From positions 568,001-632,000 of the forward strand of contig NW_027488590.1 of assembly GCF_050948215.1 (NCBI RefSeq): a DNA stretch of 64,000 nucleotides. Direction: 5' to 3'. Numbering within the stretch: the first letter of the stretch is position 1; every line of letters starts with the position of its first letter. The DNA comes from Halictus rubicundus. Its lineage: Eukaryota; Arthropoda; Insecta; Hymenoptera; Halictidae. The notes beneath the pieces are model-generated. The model worked only from the letters and a program-made list of their open reading frames with translations. It searched no databases and was not told where the DNA came from. Below, piece after piece: positions 43,491-55,640 of this stretch. Made by a program: the position numbers and the translations under genes.

Positions 43491-44514
43491 TGTCACGTCC
43501 GGTGGTTCGATCGCTCATGAATAAGACAAATAAAACTTCAAATAAAAATTATGCCACGCGAGGAGAGAAGAATAAATAAGATTAAGATAAGCCTTAAGAT
43601 TCTAGGAAGTAAGACGGTGTCATGTCCGGTGATTCGACCGCTTAAGAATCAAACGAATAAAACTTCAGACAAAGAATTATTATGAACTATTGTTGAAACC
43701 CAATAATGTCACGCAAGGAGAAGGAAATAAATAGGATTAGGATAGGCGTTAAAATTTCTAGAAAATTAGATAGCGAACAAAACAATTCCAATTATCCTCC
43801 TGCGAGAGACGCAGCAAAGATCGATGTCACCCCGACAAATAAACAGAAAGTGTGTCCAGTTGCGCCAAGTTCCAAGAAGGCACACTAATCCCATGGTAAG
43901 AATGACGCGCATTAGATAAAAGATCAAATCAATATCCTATTGAAACAATGGACTGTCCATCCTATAAAAGGGAACCAATACTTCAAAGATCAATCATTCT
44001 GTCATAAAGTTTGGACCAGACCAGTCCGTCATTGAAGTGAAGTTCAAACTTCAGTAAAGGTTTAAGGTTTAACAAAAGTTCAGTGTAAGTGGTGAATTGG
44101 AATTGACGACCTGCGGCTGCGATTATTGGAATTGGCGACCTGCGGCTGCGATTATTGGAATTGGCGACCCGCGGCTGCGATTATTGGACTTGCGATCTGC
44201 GACAACTACATTTGCGAAGCGATACTAACCCAGCGACTCGGTAAAAATTAACATTATTATTATACGAAATACTTGTAAGCTATCTAGTTTATGCGTTAAC
44301 TACGCATAATCTCTATTTGTCAAATCATATTTAAAACATCTGATTCAGCATCTAACATTGAATAAATCAATAATTTTGTTTGTTTTTGGAAAATAAGAAT
44401 ACAAATTATTTAAACAATCCTCAATTTCCCGAACCGTAGCCGGTGAATGCAGGTAGGTTCAAAACTGCGTCCTATCTCATAAAAATCATAATCCGTCCTA
44501 CCTGGGACGTAACA
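43491..44514 (+). repeat. LTR-H: solo ERV-A-family LTR with duplicated start
   Basis: A full LTR (43618-44514, 897 bp) is preceded by an extra copy of its first 127 bp (43491-43617). The whole is flanked by CAGG at 43487-43490 and 44515-44518, a 4-bp target duplication, and the Cop-I frame resumes exactly after it. TATAAAAGGG lies near 43957 and an AATAAA near 44361. No internal genes remain. Confidence 0.88.
44097..44190 (+). repeat. 29-bp minisatellite in LTR-H
   Basis: Three tandem copies of GAATTGGCGACCTGCGGCTG plus CGATTATTG, with one or two changes, downstream of the TATA box. This array is absent from the LTR at 2881 and is a length polymorphism of the family. Confidence 0.85.
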
Positions 44515-44518
44515 CAGG

Positions 44519-44555
44519 GAACTAATTGGCTCACTGATGTTCTTAGCTTTATATA
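44519..44555 (+). pseudogene. Cop-I continuation after LTR-H
   Basis: GAACTAATTGGCTCACTGAT codes for ELIGSL, the conserved Copia block that directly follows PYR (43480-43490). It confirms that LTR-H inserted into Cop-I. It is cut by the Gyp-G LTR at 44556. Confidence 0.8.
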
Positions 44556-44822
44556 TGTGGGATCCTCGACTCGTGGGTCCTACGAATTGTAGATCGGAGT
44601 GCATGTCTATGTTATCGGTATGAATGAAGGCGTGAAGAGTCGTGCGAGAGGTCGAGAAGCGAGTTTAGAGAGAGAGAGAGAGCGAGTTTTATAGTGAGAA
44701 AGCGATCGAGCGAGTTCATGTTGTTTAATTTTTGTTTTGCATAACCATATATATATTCTGTATCATTAAATGTTGTTGCTTTGATTTTCGTCTTTGATCC
44801 CTATGCACCGAAGATCCCTACA
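44556..44822 (+). repeat. 5' LTR of Gyp-G
   Basis: 267 bp from TGTGGGATCCTCGACTCG to AGATCCCTACA. Its first part also occurs at 2060-2140. AG-rich stretches lie near 44660 and an ATATATAT near 44748. Confidence 0.85.
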
Positions 44823-44825
44823 ATC

Positions 44826-44840
44826 TTGGGGGCTCGTCCG
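44826..44840 (+). promoter_or_regulatory. Primer-binding site of Gyp-G (tRNA-Pro type)
   Basis: TTGGGGGCTCGTCCG lies 3 bp after the LTR. This is the primer sequence complementary to the 3' end of tRNA-Pro. Confidence 0.75.
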
Positions 44841-45017
44841 TGTCTACGAAAATCCGTGAGTTGGGATATTCGTTCGTGTGAAAAGTGACAATTATTAGGG
44901 ATCAAAGTGCACAATAGGGATTGAAAGCAAGAGTGACAGTCGTAATTGTGACGATGAGAGTTTGTGACTGGTATAATTGATTAGTGCGATTTATTGTGGG
45001 TTATTTTTGTTTGCGCA

Positions 45018-47288
45018 ATGAGTTTACCGATGAGATCTGCCAGTGACTTTTCCGTAGCAGAGTTGAAAGAAAAACTGCGGGCTATGGGACTGGGTACAAC
45101 GGGTGTATAAGCCGAATTAATACACCGACTAATGGAAGCTGATCCATCGGGTAACTGGGCGAAGGACAGTGAAACCGAATCGTCAGGCCGCGAGGAAGAT
45201 CGGCAGTTAGGAGAGGCAGGTACCCATCGTGTGAGTGAGATAGAGTGGGCTGACATGCAGCGGGAAATTGAACTTTGTCGGAGAGAGAAGAGATTGAAGG
45301 AAGACGAACTTAACCTGGCACGCAGAGAGATCGAATTTCTGAAAAATATGCAACAACTAAGAATCGGCGGCGATGGGCCGGCAGCTAATACATTTCGTCC
45401 GACAATACAAGACGAGATAACACCGCGTGTGACTGCATCAATGGTGGCGGAGATGTTAAATTATTTCGATGGCAACGTGGAAACATATGAAATGTGGGAA
45501 AAACAGGTGCGATTACTGAAGGCAACATATCGGGTGACGGATGAAATAATGAGGCTGGTTATTTCGTCACGTTTAAGAGGAAAAGCGTTCGAGTGGTTTC
45601 ACTCAAAACCTGAATGCATCGCGATGCAAGTCGAAGAACTATTGAAAGGGTTACGAGAAATGTTTTACCGCGAACCAAACAGGATCCGGTTGCGGCAGGA
45701 GTTTGAACGGCGTATTTGGAGACGAGAGGAAGCATTTAGCCAATATATGCATGAGAAAGTGATTATGGCAAATCGTCTTAACATGAGTGACAGAGACGTT
45801 GTGGACTACGTTATCGAGGGAATCCCAGATTTCACATTAAGAAACATTGCCCGCGGTCAAAAACTGGAGACGAAGACATCATTGTTGGAGGCGTTCGAGG
45901 GGGTGTCGTTGTATGGGAAGTTCTTGCCGAGGACGTATGCATCATATGCGAGGGCCAAGGAAAATTCGTTTCAACCACGGAGAGCAGAGGAGAAGATATT
46001 CCGACCATGGAGGACGGAGGAGAAGACGCTTCAACCACCGAGGGAAGAAGAAAGGATGTACCGTCAACCCAGATTCGATGACAGAGCGTATGGATCGATG
46101 CGAGTGGAAGAGAGACCGTTCCGACCACCGAGGGAGAACGAGAGGTTTACGTCACCGAGAGTCGAGAGAAGGGAAGTACCCAGAAATGTCAATCGTTGCT
46201 TTAATTGCGGTATGGAAAATCATTACAGCACGAACTGTCCTTTAAAAAATCGCGACGCGAAGTGTTTTAAATGTCAGATGTTTGGCCACGTGGCAGCAAA
46301 TTGTCCGAAGAAAGATGTTGTGAATGCTATTTGTAATATTTCAAAGTATACGCGCGAAAAATACTACAAGAATGTAAGGATGAATGGAGAGAGTTTAGCG
46401 GCATTAGTTGATACCGGTAGCGATTTGTCGGTAATGCGTGCAGAACAGTACGTGAGAATAGGGTCGCCAGCATTAGTACGACGAGAAATTAAATTTTGCG
46501 GAATTGGGTCCCAAGCTAATATGACGATAGGACAGTTCAACGCACGAATAGAGATCGATGGTAGTGAATATCCAATCAATATCTGGGTAATATCTGATAC
46601 ATTAATGCAGCATGATTTAATAATTGGCACAGATTTTTTGAACACTGTGGAGATAAATATCAAGGGGGGTGTAATTTCTATCCGTAGCGTTGAAAAAGAA
46701 CTCCAGTCTCAAGGTAATATACCCGAAATTTACAAAATTGATTGTATAGACGAAGCAAACAAGATTGATTTATCAGAAATTTCGAATACCAAGCATAGAA
46801 GCATCATTAACGATCTGATTAGAGATTATAAACCACTTAAAACACGGGAAACGGGTGTGAAAATGTCCATAATACTTAAAGATGACGAACCAGTTTATCA
46901 GAAGGCTAGACGTTTGTCCCCTTTTGAGAAAGGAGAAGTAGATAAACATATAAAGCAGTGGCTTTCCGACGATATCGTGCAGCCATCTCTTTCTGATTAC
47001 GCTAGCCCAGTGGTACTCGTTAAAAAGAAAGATGGTACAACCAGGCTTTGTGTAGATTATAGAAAACTGAATACGAAAATAATTAAAGATCGATACCCGT
47101 TACCGTTGATCGATGACCAATTGGACGCTTTGCAAGGTTCACGAATTTTTACTACGTTAGATTTGAAGAATGGATTCTTTCACGTGCCTATAGATAAAGT
47201 TAGTAGGAAGTATACTGCTTTTATAGTACCGGATGGCCAGTATGAATTTTCTTATGTTCCATTTGGTTTATGTAATTCACCCGCAAAT
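45018..47288 (+). pseudogene. gag-pol: Gag-Pol of Gyp-G with a SAP domain, one early stop, RT truncated
   Basis: From ATG 45018 the protein starts with a SAP (DNA-binding) motif, VAELKEKLRAMGL...AELIHRL, interrupted by TAA at 45108-45110, a single change from the Lys codon usual there. After it the frame is open for over 700 codons: a charged coiled coil, a capsid-like domain (YFDGNVETYEMWEKQVRLL), an Arg/Pro/Glu-rich repeat region (45950-46170), two zinc knuckles (CFNCGMENHYSTNC and CFKCQMFGHVAANC), a protease (LVDTGSDLSVM) and a reverse transcriptase start (LCVDYRKLN, DLKNGFFHV). It ends at LCNSPAN before the catalytic YVDD. Gag and Pol share one frame. Ty3/Gypsy. Confidence 0.85.
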
Positions 47289-47993
47289 TAAAATTCAAAG
47301 AAAATACATGATAAGAATAAAATATATTATTAAACAAAAATGCTCTAAACATACCCCGCTCGTCCGTTTTCGGCTCTAACGGCTTCCGATCGGAAGGGAG
47401 TCCAATCACAAAGGGAGTCGGAGGAAACAACAATACGGTTCGACGGCTTAAGCAAGACTAACTCGCACGCTCCGTCAGCCGGATAACCTGACTACTTCAG
47501 TGGGGGGATTTTCGTCGGGGTTTTTGCGCATGCGCGTCCGGCGCAGTAATGGATCTATATCGTGGCGAAAGTAGTGGGGTACTATTATTGGCAGGAAAAA
47601 CCAGAAGTGTCCAGGACGAGACGACGAAACAAGCGTGTTACATATTTTTGATAAATTATTATTACCATTTGATTGGCATACACATGTTATACATTCATTT
47701 TTCATAATCAAATCACTATGCGAAATTATACGGGATGACTAAAGTACCCCATTTTAGCCAAAATTGTACTTTACTCATGCTATAATCGTCGCACCTGCGT
47801 CAACAAATCCGATCAATATCCCATCACTAGACCAACAAGGAAGCGAATCATCCACCAATATCTCCTTCTTTTTCCTTCATACGATCATGTCCCTGCGCAG
47901 ACCAGGACCTTACAGAAGTGGCCCCTTACCTAGGCGGATTGCAATTTCCAGGAAGACCGTCCTGGACCCAGATTTCATTGAATATTTGTGTTT
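47289..47993. other. Non-coding spacer with possible DNA-transposon ends
   Basis: CAGTGGGGGGATTTTCGTCG (47482) and AGTAGTGGGGTACTA (about 47570) resemble TA-flanked mariner ends, but no pair was confirmed. No gene. Confidence 0.3.
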
Positions 47994-48290
47994 TAATGTT
48001 TTGATGATCGCTGATTACGAAATTGAACGCAAAATTTAAAAAAACAAAATGGCAGATCCAATATGGCGAACGTGTACGTTAAAAAATTGTTCGTTCTGTT
48101 AAAAAATTAGTATTCTAAGGTTTTCGGGATCGCCGGTTACAGATCTGAACTCAAAATTAAAAAAATGGCGGTCGTGTATTTGAAAAAATTATTTGATTTC
48201 CGCAAAAATTTGAAATATAATGTTTTGAGGTCTCTGATTGTGGACGTAAATTTTGAAATTAAAAAATATTACTGATTCAAATTTTTTTAA
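47994..48290. repeat. Three diverged tandem units
   Basis: Units spaced 101-123 bp share a core GATCGCTGATTACGAAATTG / CAAAATTTAAAA / AAATGGC. Cores are near 48005, 48128 and 48229, with increasing divergence. Confidence 0.55.
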
Positions 48291-50570
48291 TCACAAGGAA
48301 AACTTTCCTTGTAAAACGAATTTCGGTATCGCACGATGCTGAAAAATTACATTAAAAAAACATAAGTCGTGTCTCTGAGAGTAAAACTGTCGCGATTTAC
48401 TCTCGAGAGAAAAATTCGTCAGTGTTTTATTTTGCAATATAGGAATAGCACTCTCCGATAGCATTGGAGAGCTCAAACGGCCACGCACCCTTAAGGGGGC
48501 CGGCATGGTTTGAAATCCATATACGTATGCAAGGGTCAAAATCTAGACAAACTGCCGCTTCAATATTGCAATGAGCAGTTTAGAAGTGATCAATTGTGTT
48601 TCCTAAAAGTCCAATCTACGTCTGTATAGAGCCCAAATTGCGAATTTCTACCTCATCGTGGAGTAATTTGTAATATTCGGCAGAAAATTCGAATTCTGAA
48701 GCAAGTATGACGTCACAAGATTGCTGCCGCTAAGAGATTCTCTTAATTTCGAGAGATTTAGTGTTCGTATCGAAAAAAAGGCTCTATACAGACGTAGCAA
48801 AGACATGTACAAACCCGAATTTAAAATGTCTTGTAACTATGCGAATCCCCTTTCTAATGCAGCTGTGAATCCCCTGTCTCGTTCCCTTTATTGTTACCCC
48901 TATACGATACCCCTATTACCTTTGTATGAAGCAGATTATGTACAGGGTGTATAAATAGTAACGGTCATCCGTCCTACGGATGAATCTACATCTCTGGATC
49001 GGTGGACGTTTATAAGAGAAACTTGCCGTAAAATTGTTTATAACGATTAAACTTGTTGTTACAGTTTCTTTTTTACATTGACACCTTCTGCTGATCGAGA
49101 AGAGAAAAAGATTGAAAGGAACAATATGTCGCAAACAAATAGTTATTGAGATAGAAGCTGTTAAAGTTTTTGCAAAATTGGATTGTGTGGAGTTTACACA
49201 TATAGGAAATATGAAAGTGATTACTAGGTGACAATCTAACAAAATATCAGAATTTAAAATTACTTTGGAAATTATTGCGATATTTATAAAATAATGATTC
49301 TTAAACAAAAAATATTCTGTAATAATTATAGAATAAAAAAAAACAGAATAAATACAATCTACAAGTACTGACAAAATTCAATCATTCTTATGGAGATCCT
49401 TAGTAGAAAACGCTGTTTTTTTCTTCGTCAACCGATTTCGATGAAATTTTCAGTATGCGTATCAGTAACATTGATGTACTTGAATAATGATGCAGAATAA
49501 AACAATTACGCTGCACAAGAATGTGCTGTGAAAACATGGAATGGCACGGTAGGAGCCGCTTGCTTCCCCTACCAAATCTCTTTCGCGCAGCTCGCATCTT
49601 TACCGGGCTGCGGTGCCCCTTCGTCTTTTCCCTCGTACGACTCAGCTTAGCCGACCACGTTGGTGGGAAAAGCGTTTTGCCAGGAGCAGGCATCTGTTCC
49701 CACAGATGACCTACATGGCGTTGATCGAAATAAAACATCGAAGTACCTCGAAACGATCAAGTAACAAGATATACAACCCAGATATTTTCTTTGTAGAAGT
49801 GTTCTAGCGAGAAATGAAAAATTCCGTATTCAGGACAAATATTTACCAAATGCAGTTTTTAAATATTCAAGACAGGCCCGAATAAAAAACGGTAATAAAA
49901 AGTAACCCTCAAATTTTTCTCTACGATTGTGACCAATTGCAATTTTTTGAAAAAAATTCTGTTGGTTTGTGACACTAATTTTTCTAATATCTCGAAAAGA
50001 TTAAAGTCGTTTGGTCCAATTATTAAAAAATTGTCTTATTAATTGACTGTATGTCTTTAAACGTTACAGTTGTGGACATTACACGACGCTGTAATACTGG
50101 TATAACACTATCATCGAATAGGGGGTAGAAACGCAATTATCAGGTAGCATCCTCGTAACACGCTCTGCTCTAAAGACAGAGGAAAATATTATTTCAGTAA
50201 ATGGTTCAATTTATTCCAAATCGTTTGCATACTTGGAGAATTACGCGTTTGATTTTAGTGACTTTTTTGTTATTTCAATAAGTCCTCGTTTGCGAAAAGT
50301 CAGAGTATTTTATTTGAACAATAAAACGATTCACTCGTTCGATTCTCACTCTCCTTCAAAATACTATTTCATCGGAACTGTGTAATAACGATCGCGTTAC
50401 GAACGCTGCAAACAATCTTGTTTTATCTGCATTTCGTTTTTCTTATTTGATTTTCCTCAAATGAATTCACAGAGTCGGTCGTTGAAATTGTCGCGCGTGT
50501 ATGGCAATCGCGATTTCATTCGTGCAAAAAAATCAAATTAATTTTCCCCACGTAGACATTCAATATTACA
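48291..50570. other. AT-rich spacer with small inverted repeats
   Basis: An 18-bp inverted pair (CTACGTCTGTATAGAGCC at 48614 and its complement at 48781) brackets about 150 bp. A TACAGGGTG motif at 48940 looks like a mariner-derived end. No gene is seen. Confidence 0.4.
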
Positions 50571-52300
50571 TATGAAGCATAGAACGATTCAGAGAGAAAC
50601 TCTTCGCGTTTTTGTAATCATATATTGTTCACATTTCGTAAGAGGATGTGTTGCGTTTGATAAAATGTTACACCTTAAAGAAATATTGCCGAAACAAACG
50701 CTGGTAGCGAACGCGTTAATTATTTCTATCGGTTTGTTGTCTCACCACTGTATTAATACGAAAATGTGTGCAAAATCGAGGGTGCGCAACAAGATCCAGC
50801 AACTCGTAACAGCGTCCCTGGTAACGGACATAGACGCCAGATCAATACTTGTCGCCGCTCGAATTTCCTCTTCTTTTTTTTTTAAGGGTGAGGGGGAAAA
50901 TGCCGTACGCACACCCCAGAATGGGGTAGTGTGGGGCTCAGGTCGCAGACGTTCGGCGTACCCATACCCACTAAAAACCTAACCTCACTAGGGATGGTCA
51001 ATAGACCGCCCCTCTACTTCCACGCTCCTAGCCCGTGGTATGAGAGAGAGAATGAGGCCCCACTGTCCGCATTTCTCTCCTTCACTCTTCTCACGGAACT
51101 CTTCCCCACATGTCCTTGGCTCTTTTGAATTTCCTCTTCTACAAGTCTTCTGCAAACAGAGGGTAACTTTGTCCCCTCAATTCGTGCTCTCCCTCCTCAT
51201 CTAGGGACACTGAACGTGGAACGAACGAGGAGTTCATGCAATAAATGAGGTTGCAACAGGCGAGGTTATACTGTAATTATTAATATTTCCATCGATATTT
51301 TACCGATCGTATATGACACCACATTTTAAAAGAGGACGTTTTGAAGAATATCATATGATGAAGCTTGTTGCCAAAACAACCGCTAGTAGCAAACACTAGC
51401 AGCAAACGCGTTAATTATTTCTCTCTCCGTCGTCATGTTTTCTATAATCGTATCAATTGGTCACAGATTAAATCTGTGATTAAATCATCTGATTAAATCT
51501 GGATGAGTTCAAAAACTGTAAGCAATTCTCCCTCTAAATTCTCCTCCCTCGGCCTGGTTTCGGCCTGAAAGAGTACACCACAGGCCGGTGGAGATATTGT
51601 TACCACCGGGATGCTTCTGTTTCAACTGGAGAAAAGAGTGGTATTTGCTGAGAACACGTGGGTGGTGCCCACCGCGACACACATTTTGTGCAAAAGACTT
51701 ATGTTGCGCAAAAAAATTGCCCTTTCCATGGGCGATGCTTTATTTCTAGAGAAACTGTTTGTCCCTGAGCCTCGTGGCTGGAAGAATTATGGCAGTGGAA
51801 CTAACAAAAGTGAGAACACCTCTCCTCACCGAAACAATGTTTCTCTTTCCTTGCGTCGCACAGTGTGTCGTCCAATGGAAAAAAGTCCGAAAATCAAAGT
51901 GTAAGATCTGCAAATTTATGTATCCTAAAATGTTCGTAACAAAACGTAGTTTCTAAAACTGCCTTAAATTTTAACTGAATAAATCAATTTGTTATTAAAA
52001 TTGAGGCTGAAACTTCACTGTCAAATTCCGCGCATTTTTGAAAACATGCGTCCCTCGCAAGCTATTTGGTTTTTTAATTTGATTTTTACAGGGTGTGTTT
52101 AGCATTATTAGACCTTCAATCTCCCAAAAAGTTTTTTTAAATTATCGCAGTTTGTCCTAATTTTTAATGTTTAACATTTATCAACTTTGATTAGAGTTTT
52201 AAAAAAAGTACATCAAAGTACACCCGTGAATTTTTTTACAGTAATTGGTGGCACATTAAACTTTAATTTCGCATTGGTTTAAATCTGCTCACATTTGCTC
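50571..52300. other. Spacer without a recognisable gene
   Basis: A CCC/GGG-rich portion at 50885-51130 could be the 3' end of a retroelement. A frame at 50572-50982 runs into it, but its first part is not recognisable and it is not accepted. A TACAGGGTG motif occurs at 52089. Confidence 0.35.
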
Positions 52301-52304
52301 AAGC

Positions 52305-52734
52305 GGAGAAAATATAAATATTATTAAATTCCAAGAAATAATTCAAGAAGCTAGAGAATTATATTTAAAACATTATAATTGGTATGTGATGCCGGTAACT
52401 ACGCATAAATTACTTTTCCATGCAGTTGAAATTATTAAAAATACAATTGTTCCTATTGGCAAACTATCCGAAGAAGCTCTAGAGGCTCAACATAAAAATA
52501 TAAAATATTTTCGGGAACATAATACCCGCAAGACATCAAGAGAAAATTCAAATAAAGACCTATTAAATCGTCTTCTACTGGAGTCGGATCCAATTATTGC
52601 CCATTATAAAAAAAAACATACGAAAAAAGAAAAAAAGGATTTTGCAGATATAAGAGACTATTTATTATTAAATGAAACATCCTACTTATCAGATTCCAAC
52701 TTAAACACTTGTTCTGATGATAGTGAAGCTGAAG
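52305..52734 (+). pseudogene. C-terminal end of a transposon-type protein, interrupted
   Basis: A frame from about 52317 reads INIIKFQEII... then VTTHKLLFHAVEII, PIGKLSEEALEAQHKNI and DLLNRLLLESDPII. The order (a histidine-containing helix, IG.LSEEA.EA..K and DLLNRLL..SDP) matches the C-terminus of a protein family found in many copies in insect genomes and therefore probably transposon-encoded. The upstream catalytic part is absent. At 52735 the frame runs into the terminal repeat of the GACGTC element, so its last residues are foreign. Confidence 0.4.
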
Positions 52735-52743
52735 CCCAGATAG

Positions 52744-53095
52744 CACAGAGACGTCTTAAAGACGTCTTAAAGACGTCTGTCGATGGACATTCAGACGTCT
52801 TAAAGACGTCTTGAATGTCCTACGAACGTCTTCCGAACGTCTTGTGAACGTCTCTGGAACGTCTTTGTTATAAAACTGTACGTCTTAAAGACGTCTTTAA
52901 AACGTCTGTTAGACGTCTTTAAGACGTCTTTAAAACGTCTGTCAGACGCCTTTAAAACGTCTGTTAGACGTCTTTAAGACGTCTTTAAAACGTCTGTCAG
53001 ACGCCTTTAAAACGTCTGTTAGACGTCTTTAAGACGTCTTTAAAACGTCTGTCAGACGTCTTTAAGACGTCTCGAAACAGAGGTCTTTAAGACGT
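52744..53095. repeat. GACGTC array, left
   Basis: Short units such as AAGACGTCTTTAAAACGTCT and GTCAGACGCC repeat with a higher-order period of about 63 bp (52890-53060). Nearly every unit is a near-palindrome. Confidence 0.9.
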
Positions 53096-53507
53096 TCATA
53101 AATTTTAGTAAAATGCAATTAAAGAGGGATTAAATAGGGATTAATTAGGGATTGGGAGAGAAAAATTTTTAAAGAAAAACGAGTTCAAAGTATATTCATT
53201 TTATTATCAAGCTCAAACAAATAATACTACATAAAGTTAAACTTAAAATTAAACACACTTAAACAAATAATACTATTTAAAGATAAACTTAAAATTAACA
53301 TTAAACAAATTAAACGAATAATACAACATAAACTTAATATCAATCAATTAGTTTATTTGATCCCCTCAGGGTTACAAATTCATACCCTTCCCCTCACTTA
53401 AACCTAAATCGCTCTTAACCTAATTACATCTAACGCGGCACCCTACTCGCCAGAACATAAACTTAATATTAAATAAGTTAAAGTTAAACTTAAAAGTAAA
53501 ATTAAAA

Positions 53508-53551
53508 CTAAAATTAAAATTAAAATTAAAATTAAAATTAAAATTAAAATT
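53508..53551. repeat. (AAATTA)n microsatellite
   Basis: Repeated AAAATT units. On the minus strand it yields an Ile/Leu repeat at the end of the frame that precedes it. Confidence 0.85.
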
Positions 53552-53555
53552 ATGT

Positions 53556-53751
53556 ATGTATTTTTAAAAATTTTTACTTTATATTTGGACCATAAATTGC
53601 TACTGGCCTCCATTTTTTTAAGGGCTGTGATTAAACGTGCCCTTTGGTACGGTGGCCAATAACAATTCTCGCCCTCTAACCACCTGGACGGAACAGCCTC
53701 TACGCTGCCATCCTCTATAAATTGTACCACTGTCCACGTTTTCATCTCCAT
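53556..53751 (-). pseudogene. N-terminal module of a DUF4806-type protein
   Basis: From ATG 53751 the minus strand encodes MKTWTVVQFIEDGSVEAVPSRW, then GENCYWPPY and a Trp/Tyr-containing end (about 65 residues). This WTVV.F..D.SVE.VP..W....CYWPP module is known at the start of many insect proteins that end in DUF4806. It is followed by the AT microsatellite, so later exons are missing or displaced. It is located inside the GACGTC element. Confidence 0.5.
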
Positions 53752-53808
53752 TCTGTAGTTGCCTAGAATTGGAAAATACAGTCAAAATTTGTGTAGCATG
53801 ACTGAATA

Positions 53809-53947
53809 CAGTGAAATCTCGTTGTATAACAGTGCCAACTTTACGTTTCCAACGAAGAAGCTCGAGAGCCGTTGCGGCCACAACATTGTCCGATTTCGTA
53901 TTCGTGTAGGTAAAAATAACGGCGGTACATACAACGAGATTTCACTG
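53809..53947. mobile_element. TA-flanked MITE, 139 bp
   Basis: CAGTGAAATCTCGTTGTATA at the left and TACAACGAGATTTCACTG at the right are inverted, with TA on both sides. The end sequence resembles pogo/Tc1-type terminal repeats. Confidence 0.8.
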
Positions 53948-53989
53948 TATTGTAGTTCACAGGATTATATAAAAAAAAATATATAGCGA

Positions 53990-55280
53990 AAAAGCGTAAG
54001 AGAAAACACTAATGGTAACAAATAATAGCAATAAAAATACTTACTTGTCTATGTGGATCTCGGGTGAAATAAATGAGACTAAATGAGGCTCGTTGATATG
54101 TATGGTTCGTTATTTGTACGGATCGTCGACCGTCCTGTTCCAGCGTACGCGAGCGAATGTTCGTCGTTTGCATTCGTTTGTCCGAACTTTTGTCTCGCCA
54201 TTCGATTATTTTACAAACGACGATCGACCTCGGAACCGATCTTCGCGTGTTTCGTTTCCCGAGGATGGTCGCCGCCGCGCATACTATGTATCTGGTGGTT
54301 CGTCGGTGTGCTCGTTGCACAGGCCGCCACATCGAATTAAAGGACTCGAGCGCGTATAATTCCATAACGCTATTTCCGAGCGCTTCAAGTACCTACAACT
54401 CGCGAAACTTCAAACTGTTATATCTCATCATGGAAGTATCTGACAAAAAAATGTTTCCAACAAAATTGACTTGTTTTTTCCTGTAGAATCTAAATATGTA
54501 ACATTTTATAGGGGGTTCCATTTAAAATTATAAATGTACCTCCCCTCCCTCGTTAAAAGGGAAGGGAGGCCACTTCACGTTTATGTAGCCAGAAAGGCCC
54601 TTCAGTTCCATGCAATTTAAGACTAAGAACTTTAAAATCGATGGCATAGTTTTCGAGATATTGAGTTGTTCAGAGTTATGTGGGCCACCCTGTATATGGC
54701 AGTTGTTGCATGAATAAGGATGCTCCTTACCGATTTTGAAAACAATTTATATAAATATATTGTAACTCAATATTTTGAACAATTTTTGTGTGCCTATACA
54801 CTATGCATGTTACCGCATTTTTTCCGTATATGTTACCGCATTTTTCCAACGACGACGTCGCTGACCAGGATTTCTTGCAGTAGTATATATACAGTAATAA
54901 AGTTTTTCGCAAATATCTCTAAAACTGACCTTTATACATAACATTTAACAATCATCGAAATCGGTGAAGTGTAACTTACTGTACATATATACACTTACTA
55001 CAATTAAATCTGTCCTAGCCAATTGTAACATTATATTGCAGTTGTGCTATATATACATGTATAAAGCCAGTCAAATTGTGGGACGATAGGGCTACCGGCG
55101 AACTACCCACATAAAAAAAAAACAGCAACGTGCCAGGGGGTAACACCTCAATGGGTGGTAATGGAAGATTACCCATTATATTTGTATCAGGGAGCAAAAT
55201 GGTACTGAGAATAACAGTTTCCAACTCTTATATTGATCGGTTCTGTTTAAAACAGTTATGAAGAACCGAAATATTTAGTC
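53990..55280. other. Interior of the GACGTC element without a recognised gene
   Basis: Overlapping short frames on both strands at 54000-54490 are not protein-like. GGCCACCCTGTATA at 54682 looks like another mariner-derived end. Confidence 0.35.
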
Positions 55281-55289
55281 TTGAAAAAG

Positions 55290-55640
55290 ACATCGATGTC
55301 TTAAAGATTTTTAATAAGACCTCTGAAATGAAACGTCTCGAAAAAGACGTTTTATTTTAGACGTAAAAATGACGACTCCAAAAAGACGTCTTAAAGACGT
55401 CTGAAATAAGACGTCGTTTTTACGTCTGAAATAAGACGTCGTTTTTACGTCTGAAATAAGACGTCGTTTTTACGTCTGAAATAAGACGTCGTTTTTACGT
55501 CTGAAACGAGACGTCTTAAAGACGTCTTTTTCGGGACGTCGTTTTTACGTCTGAAATAAGACGCCTTAAAGACGCCTTTTCCAGACGTAAGACTTTCAGA
55601 CGTAAAATGGACGTAAAACAGACGTCTTTAAGACGTCGCG
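55290..55640. repeat. GACGTC array, right
   Basis: Units such as ACGTCTGAAATAAGACGTCG plus TTTTT (about 31 bp) occur four times in succession (55397-55510), between more irregular AAGACGTCTT repeats. They differ in unit from the left array but share the GACGTC core. Confidence 0.9.

Noticed and set aside
50572..50982. 136-codon frame as a gene
   Set aside because: It runs into a Pro/Gly-rich repeat-like end and shows no recognisable domain.
52744..53095. CRISPR-like array
   Set aside because: The units are near-palindromes repeated without unique spacers, and the genome is eukaryotic.
54009..54365. 118-codon minus-strand frame and its plus-strand shadows
   Set aside because: The composition is not protein-like, there is no motif, and both strands are open in the same stretch.
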